64,000 nucleotides of DNA, taken from positions 2,728,001 to 2,792,000 of the forward strand of contig OY725502.1 of NCBI GenBank assembly GCA_963281255.1, read 5' to 3'. The translations under genes and the position numbers were made by a program. The notes beneath the pieces are model-generated. The model was not told where the DNA came from, ran no database searches, and worked only from the letters and a program-made list of their open reading frames with translations. How positions within the stretch are numbered: the first letter of the stretch is position 1; each line of letters begins with the position of its first letter. Below are positions 57,097 through 64,000 of the stretch, piece by piece. The DNA comes from Aphrocallistes beatrix. Taxonomy: Eukaryota > Porifera > Hexactinellida > Sceptrulophora > Aphrocallistidae.

Positions 57097-57626
57097 TTAA
57101 CTGGCAAGATCTTTCCCAAATTTATTAATATATTTAAGATAGTCATTTTCTGTTTCATCTCCAAACAAGGCGACCAAAAGACTAACACCATACCCGGTGG
57201 CTCTATCTGCAAATTTGACAGTTGCTGCCATATCAATATGCACCCATATACCAGAAAAAGAAGGAGATAATTGTGAATAGATAAATAGACCGGCACACGA
57301 TGAGGTTGCATTTCCATAATTTGACACCGAATTTTTCATATCTGCTATTTCACTGTTAAACTCTTGAAAGTGGAGTTCCGGGCAATAGACGATCGGGAAG
57401 ACGCAATCACCCGAAATTCTTCCTATTTTCATTACCTTTGATTCCCAGAAGGAATCATTACTCAAAACTGCGCCATGAAATTCACCAGTTGTGACACCTT
57501 GAGCACCGGTTAATGTTGCAAGATCTACAATCACGTCTGAAAGAAGATCTCTCTCTGCATAAGCAACACCATCACCAACAACAAGCCTTCCCTCAGCATC
57601 TGGATTGTTTATTTCAACTGTATTAC
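57097..57626 (-). CDS. NPEPL1: NPEPL1-type leucyl aminopeptidase (M17), last exon
   Basis: The exon starts after the acceptor CATTTCCTTCAG (exon begins at 57626, finishing a split Gly codon) and ends at TAA 57097-57099. It encodes the catalytic C-terminal part of an M17 metallo-aminopeptidase. EINNPDAEGRLVVGDGVAYA carries the family signature (usual NTDAEGRL, here NPDAEGRL), followed by VDLATLTGAQGVTTGEFHGA, VYCPELHFQEFNSEIADMKN, CAGLFIYS, WVHIDMAATV and RATGYGVSLLVALFG. The YCPELHF..ADMKNSV block is specific to the NPEPL1 group. The metal-binding residues in the signature are retained. Upstream exons should lie above 57626, but none is visible before the window ends. Confidence 0.93.
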
Positions 57627-57710
57627 CTGAAGGAAATGAAGGAAATTAGATAAATCCATTTTACAAAATATACGAGTATGGTAGTTGAATAGTGATGAAT
57701 AGATTAGAAT

Positions 57711-57915
57711 CATGGGTTTATCTAGGATTTTCCAATCTGGCACTTTTTTGGAGGTGATAAAAGTTACATGGCACCCAAACAGTGGCTTATCTTGTAATTC
57801 CAGGGGTGATAGCAACCCGACGCCAAAATCGAATCACACTGCAAGCACCTTGGTTCCTAGGACGATACCAGGCTGGCACCTATAAGTGCCGACCGAGCAC
57901 CTAGATAAACCCCTG
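57711..57915. mobile_element. hAT MITE (205 bp) with perfect 8-bp duplication
   Basis: The ends CATGGGTTTATCTAGG...CCTAGATAAACCCCTG are flanked by ATTAGAAT at 57703-57710 and 57916-57923. It lies in the intron just upstream of the NPEPL1 last exon. Confidence 0.92.
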
Positions 57916-57949
57916 ATTAGAATGCAACATATATTTAATAAGCTATCTG

Positions 57950-58380
57950 TGTGTATAAGATGTTGAACATCTCACTATTTATCATATAAATAGCATTAAA
58001 ACCAAGGTGAATATTTCTAAACGGTAAAGGATACAACAATCAGTTTTAAGATCCGAAATATACGCAATCGAATTATTCGTATTAGAATATTTCTAATCAA
58101 TTATTAAAAATGCTAACGTTTTAAAATTATTAATAAATGCAACTTTATGCAGAAATATTTATCCAATTTAATCACTATACATGATGGTCATGAATTGACT
58201 CTCGTGGCAAAGCTTGATCTTTTATTCATCGAGTTGAGCAATTTATTAGAATACTTCAATTATGATTAATTCCAAAATGTAGATTTTGAATCAAGAATTA
58301 GACTCCTAATCTCTCTTAGAGTTTGATTGTACCAATAATGTCTCTTCATTAAATAGATTCAAATGACTATATTTGTATGG
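57950..58380. mobile_element. Degenerate Tc1-type MITE
   Basis: Its interior resembles the MITE at 13639-14117 (TTTCTAAACGGTA...GGATACA and CATGATGG..ATGAATTG). Termini are not clear. Confidence 0.45.
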
Positions 58381-58392
58381 GCTCCATGGGTT

Positions 58393-58744
58393 TTTCATCA
58401 TGGAATTATGACGTCATTGTCACCTTTTTTAATAATAGAACTTTCAGTTTTTCGACTATAACTCAGCCATTTAGGTGATTAAAGGCTGAAATTTTAATAG
58501 ACGGTGTATATTAACATTCTTCACATATAATACAACTACAAGTAACAAATGATGACGCATCACTCTGTTATGACGTCATCATTGCACATCAAAGATGTAA
58601 ACTGAAAATTTTGTGATTTTTTGAGTAATATCGACTTTAATAGTAAGACAGACGTATTTCGAGATGTTATATACATTGTAATTGATCAATGTCAGCCTAG
58701 GAGGCTAGAGGACCCCTCTCGCGGACACAAAGTGTCCACCATCA
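58393..58744 (+). mobile_element. Helitron-like element copy H15 (5'-truncated)
   Basis: A sense copy containing TGACGTCA near 58409 and 58574. It is broken within the 3' hairpin region, where it meets copy H16 head to head. Confidence 0.8.
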
Positions 58745-59476
58745 TCGCTTTGCTTGCTTGCGCTGCGCGGCTGGCGTGAACTCCGTGTATTTACATTGAT
58801 TAATTATTAGGTAGATAACATTTCTAAATACGACTGACTGTTAGAGTCAATATCGCACGAAAAATTACCAAATTTGAAATTTTTGTTGTATCATATTTGA
58901 GATTTATTAATATATTCTATCACAATTTCATCCTTCTATCACAGTGGTTCTCAACCGGAGTGCCGCGGCACCCTGGGGTGCCGCAGGCCTTACCACACTT
59001 ACATACTGCTTTATTTTATTTTCTATTGATACCATTGTCAATGTTGAATTTGATTATTGTCTTCTGACAATCCTCTGGAATAATTTATTACACAATATTC
59101 ACAATAATTTCCTAGTTTATTAATTAGTTATTCTATAATAAAGTCATAATAATTCAAATCAAATTCCACTTTTACTATCATTTGTTCATTGGCCTGCCTC
59201 TAAGTCAAATTAAGGGGTGCCGCTGAAAGGAATAAGTATAGAAAGGGCGCCGCGAGAAGAAAAAGGTTGAGAAACACTGTTCTATCAGATAAAATGGTTT
59301 ATAGCCTCAAAACTGAAATTTCTAAATGTAAAAAGGTAACTATGACGTTACAATTTCATGATGAGTCGGCATTTTTGTCTGAGGTCAGAAGTTGGTGGAG
59401 CCATAGTCAAAAGATTCCAACATGAAAAAAATTAGCTTCCTGTGCCGGGCAGTTTTTACAATCAATTCGTTACAGA
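58745..59476 (-). mobile_element. Helitron-like element copy H16, split by a hAT MITE
   Basis: An antisense copy starting at TCGCTTTGCTTGCTTGCG, with the first CRE/AP-1 cluster deleted. It is interrupted at TTCTATCA by the element 58942-59279 and resumes to CAATTCGTTACAG. The second site is mutated (TGACGTTA). Confidence 0.8.
58942..59279. mobile_element. hAT MITE (338 bp), CAGTGGTTCTCAACC ends
   Basis: The ends CAGTGGTTCTCAACC...GGTTGAGAAACACTG are flanked by the perfect duplication TTCTATCA (58934-58941 and 59280-59287). The same terminal type occurs on the transposase-bearing hAT at 35233-37410. Confidence 0.94.
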
Positions 59477-59799
59477 CATATAAATTATGAGACTGTATAT
59501 TTTGATCAAAGATTTATCGATGGACCTGTATGGACTCTTCGGAATAGGAAAATTTTGAAGTAGGAATAATTCGTAAACTAGATAAATACGAAATGCACTA
59601 AAATATTTGGGAATAAAGCTTAAAACATTTCAAGTAAAAAAGTTATAATATTTGGCAATTAAGAATCGATCTCAAACGGGTAAAATGCCATACAGTAACC
59701 CTCTCAAGAACTAAAAATGCCACTATCACACTCAATTGGACACTATTTCAAACTAAAATATTCTCTTATAGTACATTAATGAGTTTTAATAGTAAAGAT

Positions 59800-60165
59800 A
59801 TATCATAGCCTACTACATATAAGACATCACAGTAACTTGCGGATTTTGGATTAGGGATACGGTAGAAGATGGTTGAACTAATGGATGAGCTGCATTAAAT
59901 CATTAACAATGCACAATAGAGGTTAGGGATATATTATCAGCATATACAAATATGTGGCGAAGTCCAATATCCGTCATTTAAATTTAGATTAGTCATCATA
60001 TGAAATACTTTCCCATAGCAACACTGGAATGTAGCTATATTCTATGAAGAAAAAAAATTCTCATCGACCCATTCACAGCTTAGTTCTATGCGAAAAATCA
60101 TATACAAAATTATGAAACCGCTAGGATTTACGCTAGGCCAATAACTTATATAGATATTTCAATTT
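59800..60165. mobile_element. Fold-back family D fragment D3
   Basis: CATAGCCTACTACATATAAG through GTAACTTGCGG, GATTAGTCATCATAT and CAACACTGGAATGTA match element D1. It carries one arm only. It is preceded by a near-copy of the Helitron-like 5' terminus in inverted orientation (59775). The stretch 59477-59774 is unassigned. Confidence 0.65.
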
Positions 60166-60179
60166 TTTAATAGTGTATG

Positions 60180-60698
60180 TTTACTATTAAAACTCGATTA
60201 ATTTTCATTAAGTTTACATATATACGTATATAGTAGTATATGTAACGAATTGATTTAAGAAACTGTCAGGCACAGAAAGCTGATTTTTGTCATGTGGGAG
60301 TCTTTTGGCTATGTATGGCTCTACTAAATTCTAAGTGAACGAAAATGTCGACTTATCATGAATTATGACGTCATTGTCACCTTTTAAAATCAGAATTTGT
60401 TTTTTTCACAAGTTTTTTTAACACAATTCAGTCATTTCGGTAATAGAAGGCTGACATTTCAATAGAATGTGTATATTAATATATCTCAAATATGATACAA
60501 CTCTCATAAAAAATAATGACTCATCAATCTGTTATGACGCATAATCTGATTAAGCATCAAAAATTTAAAAATTGGCAAATATTTACAAATGTCATCGACT
60601 ATATAATTAATCAATGTGGGCCCAGGCGCCCAAAGGGCGCCTCGGGTAATCACAAAGTGTCCGCCTGCCTCGCAGCGCAAGTAAGCGAAGCACGATTG
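60180..60698 (+). mobile_element. Helitron-like element copy H17
   Basis: A sense copy starting TTTACTATTAAAACTCGATT, a lengthened TA-rich tract, GTAACGAATTGATT, then TGACGTCA near 60367, ending GCACGATTG|T. The second CRE is mutated (TGACGCAT). Confidence 0.83.
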
Positions 60699-61209
60699 TT
60701 GCAATAAAAAGGTTATGTGTATATTTTTACACCATTATATACATATTTTACACGATTTGACAAATTTTGAAAAATATGCTAGATATCAGCGTCCAATGGT
60801 TGACATGGAGTTTTTAGTGGTTGAGATTTCTAATATTATATTCTCAGATCTTGATGATAAATTCTTGGTTTACTTTCGTTTACAAGAGATACATAAATAA
60901 AGTAAACAAATCTTTAAAATATGTTAGAAACTAGCTTTAAACGATTGTCATGAGGCTTTGTGGTATAGATTTCGAAAATCACACGGAAAGCTGATTATTA
61001 TCGCTTTCCCTTCCCCCTGAGCAACTAGTACATCTGCTGACGGTTAATGACAGTCGAGGCAGAGTATTCAGAGAGCACATTCGAGCTTATAATCATTATA
61101 TTAGGCAGCTGACTCCCAGACAAGGAGAAACATTGATTTGCACAAATTTACATCCATGATGGTACACCTGAAGGAGAGGTGGATATTCGCCAGCGACACC
61201 TTGGAGATC

Positions 61210-61685
61210 AGAGTCTCCTTAGGGCGCCTAGGCTCACATTAATTAATTATAAGATAGATAACATCACAAAATACATTTGTCTTACTGCTATAATCGATAT
61301 CACTCGAAAAATCACCAAATTTGTCAGTTTTAAAAATTTTGATGGGTAATGATGACGTCATAACAGTGGTGAGTCATCACTTTTTGATGATAGTTGCATC
61401 ATATATAAGATATATCAAATACACATTCTATTAAAATTTCAGCCTTCTATCACCAAAAATGGCTGAGTTAGTCGAAAAACTGACATTTCTAATTATAAAA
61501 AGGTGACATTGACGTCATAATTCCATGATGAGTCGATATTTTGGTCTGCGGTGAGAACTTAGTGGAGCCATAGCCAAAAAGGAGTCTTTTGGCTATGGCT
61601 CCACTAAGTTCTCACCGCAGACCAAAATATCGACATGCCAAAATTCAGCTTCTATGAATGGCAGTTTCTTGAATCAATTCGTTAC
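61210..61685 (-). mobile_element. Helitron-like element copy H18 with templated inversion
   Basis: An antisense copy from AGGGCGCCTAGG to CAATTCGTTAC. It carries TGACGTCA at 61353-61360 and 61510-61517. It contains the perfect 48-bp inverted duplication at 61532-61634. Confidence 0.83.
61532..61634. repeat. Perfect 48-bp inverted repeat, 7-nt spacer
   Basis: The arms 61532-61579 and 61587-61634 are exact reverse complements (start GTCGATATTTTGGTCTGCGG). The spacer AGGAGTC plus arm edge is the inverse of AAAAGACTCC, the ordinary sequence of this family at that place. Confidence 0.97.
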
Positions 61686-62472
61686 TGGTCGTTAAAAAAG
61701 CGAACATAAAATATTAACCTAATTATCTAACAATTCAAATTTACCATTGAATTAGTGCTATGCTACTATTCGGAACAAATTCACTAATCCGAACGATGTT
61801 TTCATTATTGGCACAGAGCGGTTCGGATTAGCGAGGGTGTACTGTATTGAGAATTGCTTAGAAAAGCAAGGAAAATTTTTTCCGATTATCCGGGGATTCA
61901 TATCCCCACTCAAGATAGGAGTTTATATGATCTACCGCGATCATTCAAGATGAACTAGCTTATGATGTGTTGCTGATCTATCCATAATTGCAGATACCAA
62001 TGTGCCTTTACTGAACCCGGACCAGTTGAGTGCATATAACTGTATTATGGAGTATATAGAAAATCCGATTGCTGGAAACAACGCATTTTTTGTTGACGGT
62101 CCCGGTGGGACTGGCAAAACATTTTTTTACAATACCTTGTTAATTAAGATTCGCTCCAGTGGTGAAATTCCACTGACAATGGATTCTTTGTTACTTTGAA
62201 GGCTCTAGATAACTAGTGGGAAATTGAATTTGAATTTAACAAAATTTTTTGGACTCAAATCATTTTCAATGACTTGTTATATTGGAACTGAAACTGTGTT
62301 GACTTTAAGTAAACATTCTAAATCACTGTCAGACTGATGCTATTTTACCACCTCAACCTCAAAGGAAACTGCAACCAATTCCTTCTCCAGATCGGCCTGG
62401 GGCAGAAATTTCCATGTATTTCAAAAAAATAAATTGCTTGAGGATATATTATCGTTGAGCTTTTGTGCAAAC

Positions 62473-62999
62473 TTTACTATTAAAACTCGACTATTAAAAC
62501 TATATGTAACGAATTGATTGAAGAAAATACCAGCACAGAAAGATGATTTTTGGCATGTGGGAGTCTTTTGGCTATGGCTCCATTAAGCTCTGAGCTCAGA
62601 CGAAAATGTCGACTCATCAAGGAAATATAATGTCATTGTCACCTTTTTTATAATTAGAAATTTCAGTTTTTCCGACTATAACTGAGCCATTTTACATGAA
62701 AGAAGGCTGAAATTTTAATAGATAAGGAATATTAATATATCTCACATATGATGCAACTATCATCAAAAATGATGACCCATCACTCTGTTATGACGTCATT
62801 ATTACGCATTAAAATTTAAAAAATTGACAAATTTGGCGATTTTTTGTGCGATTTCGATTATAACAGTAGGACAGACCTATTTAGAGAGATGTTATCTCCC
62901 TTATAATTAAATCAATGTGACGCCAGACGCCCACAGGGCGCCTTTGGCGGACACAAAATGTCCGCCAGCCGCGGAGCGCATGCAAGCGAAGCGCGTTTG
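62473..62999 (+). mobile_element. Helitron-like element copy H19
   Basis: A sense copy, starting TTTACTATTAAAACTCGACT with the terminus partly repeated, then GTAACGAATTGATTGAAG, and ending GCGCGTTTG|T. It carries TGACGTCA near 62792. The stretch 62200-62472 before it is unassigned helicase-flank sequence. Confidence 0.85.
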
Positions 63000-63027
63000 T
63001 AAATACATAATAATTGAGTTTTAATTG

Positions 63028-63190
63028 TGCGTCTTTTGGATATCTACTAAGTTCTAACTTCAGACGAAAATGTCGGAGCATCATGAATTTTTAGAATTAA
63101 AATCTCAGTTTTTCGACTACTCAGTCATTTTATTTAGTGATAGAAGGCTGAAATATTGAATGTCTATATGAATATGTAATATATTTGGGT
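63028..63190 (+). mobile_element. Helitron-like fragment H20
   Basis: A fragment matching the 5' half (CTTTTGG, CTAAGTTCT, CAGACGAAAATGTCG, GTTTTTCGACTA) with several deletions. Confidence 0.65.
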
Positions 63191-63399
63191 AGAAAGCAAT
63201 TCAAACTGTATTTAGTTTTCTAAGTGCTTGTAATAGAATTACCAAATTAAGATAATCATACAATATGTCACAAGCGATAGCTTGCCCTATAAATATGTAA
63301 GTAGAGTCAGTGAAGTCATATCATGACCAACACCATGGGTGGTACTAAGCTACGGAAACCACGCAGGTAGTGATGAGGTCTAACCTAAAGTCTCTACAC

Positions 63400-64000
63400 T
63401 CCCTTCCACTAGCAAGTCTTTACTCTAAGATTCTGGTTGGTATCTGTCGGGAGGGTGCCGTATCCGAGATGAGCGACGCGGTGGAGGAGGGGTCACCTGT
63501 TGGGCTACATCACTGCGACTAGTCACCATGTGCTGCATTTATGGACAACGAGTTCCAACAGTATATGGAAAGGAAAAATCTTGAGTATCCACTGGACCAT
63601 CTGCTTCATCAGCGCGGATGTGATCCATGTGGCGATGTATTATCCTGCCATCGTCCAATTTGACTATAAACGATAATGGTCCGCTTTTCTCCGTTAGGAT
63701 ACCCTTTAACCAGGACGTCACATGCGGGAAATTGCGCACGAAGACGCGTGAGCTAATCGTGAGATCCCTCAGCTTAGCTGCACAGTCGTACCTTTCCTTC
63801 TGTAATTGTTGTTTAACTCCTATTCGAGCTGAAAGATCAGGGATAAGGCGACTGAAGTGCGATCTGAGCTGCCTTTCCATAAGCAGTTCAGCTGGAGTTA
63901 TTCCCGTGGTTGAATGGGGGTAATATGGTAGTGGAATAAGAATCTAGATATTCTTGTTTCCAGTGATTCTGTAGAAGTTCTTTCCATACTGTCTTTAAAC
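63400..64000 (-). mobile_element. Gypsy-type LTR retrotransposon, pol 3' end (runs off the edge)
   Basis: The - strand sequence carries the end of the integrase and what follows it. A coding stretch at 63880-63990 (HSTTGITPAELL-like, with a frameshift near 63900) leads into the frame 63880-63539: MERQLRSHFSRL, KLRDLTISSRVFVRNFP, GPLSFIVKLDDGRIIHRHMD and HIRADE, the typical GPxSYxV..DGR..RRHxD C-terminal block of Ty3/Gypsy integrases. Below 63539 the translation continues with a Pro-rich tail (PPPPRRSSRIRHPPDRYQ), as usual before the 3' LTR. The LTR boundary is not identified. It is older and more GC-rich than its flanks. Confidence 0.8.

Larger units (their letters stand above)
61016..62199 (+). 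pseudogene. Helitron-type Pif1 helicase relic, split by copy H18
   Basis: The clear part is 62002-62199: LLNPDQLSAYNCIMEYIENP then NAFFVDGPGGTGKTFFYNTL, the Q-like motif and Walker A (GPGGTGKT) of Pif1-type helicases as found in Helitron RepHel proteins. Upstream at about 61890-61960 another frame gives DYPGIHIPTQDRSLYDLPRS. At about 61040-61110 TVNDSRGRVFREHIRAYNHY may be an earlier part. Stops and frameshifts, and the Helitron-like insertion H18, break it. No motifs beyond Walker A survive. The Rep (HUH nuclease) domain is not seen. Confidence 0.65.

Noticed and set aside
63627..63923. 98-aa + strand frame
   Set aside because: Shadow of the Gypsy integrase coding sequence on the opposite strand.

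Overview
This window looks like AT-rich animal nuclear DNA, most likely from an invertebrate with a transposon-laden genome. I cannot name the species. Evidence: spliced host genes, long non-coding stretches, (TA)n and (CATA)n microsatellites, an L2/CR1-type LINE, a Gypsy fragment, Tc1/mariner, pogo-like, hAT, TTAA-flanked and Helitron-like elements, and no operon or bacterial gene structure. Two host genes are clear. The first is an INPP5F (Sac2 phosphoinositide phosphatase) orthologue on the + strand. Its exons at 3902-4784 and 29329-31204 are separated by a 24.5 kb intron with matching splice phase and are followed by a further possible donor. The second is the last exon of an NPEPL1-type M17 leucyl aminopeptidase on the - strand (57097-57626), with AATAAA a few bases after the stop. 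A possible terminal exon of an unknown + strand gene lies at 3383-3522. Almost everything else is mobile DNA.

Layout. 1-3204: two copies of a long non-coding TTAA-flanked element, one inserted in the other in inverted orientation. 3205-4784: possible upstream-gene exon, then INPP5F exon 1. 4785-29328: the INPP5F intron, holding at least ten Helitron-like copies or fragments, an autonomous-type hAT, a DD34E Tc1 that carries its own hAT MITE, two DD37E Tc1 elements and their deletion derivatives, palindromic fold-back elements, a truncated L2/CR1-type LINE with a (CATA)n tract, and a 7.5 kb TA-flanked composite with ~0.55 kb inverted arms around OTU-protease remnants. 29329-31204: INPP5F exon 2 with the Sac catalytic motif. 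31205-43650: MITEs, a hAT relic containing another hAT MITE, mariner and IS630-type transposase relics, a LINE 5' fragment and tandem repeats. 43651-51674: Helitron-like copies and two more TTAA-family elements, one of them carrying a different TTAA element. 51675-57001: MITEs, a degenerate integrase gene of KRBA2/SCAND3 type and a Helitron-like copy. 57097-57626: NPEPL1 exon. 57711-64000: hAT MITEs, Helitron-like copies in both orientations, a Pif1-type helicase relic and a Gypsy pol 3' fragment running off the edge.

The dominant repeat (about 21 copies or fragments, ~550 bp full length) behaves like a non-autonomous Helitron. A paralogous empty site shows insertion exactly between A and T with no target duplication, a 5' TC start, and a 3' end of GC-rich hairpins finishing in CTTG. 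Each full copy carries two perfect TGACGTCA (CRE) sites and a TGAGTCA (AP-1) site. Its internal TA tract has repeatedly served as a landing site for TA-targeting transposons, which explains much of the nesting. Relics of a Pif1-type helicase and of an OTU protease, both known from autonomous Helitrons, are in the same window.
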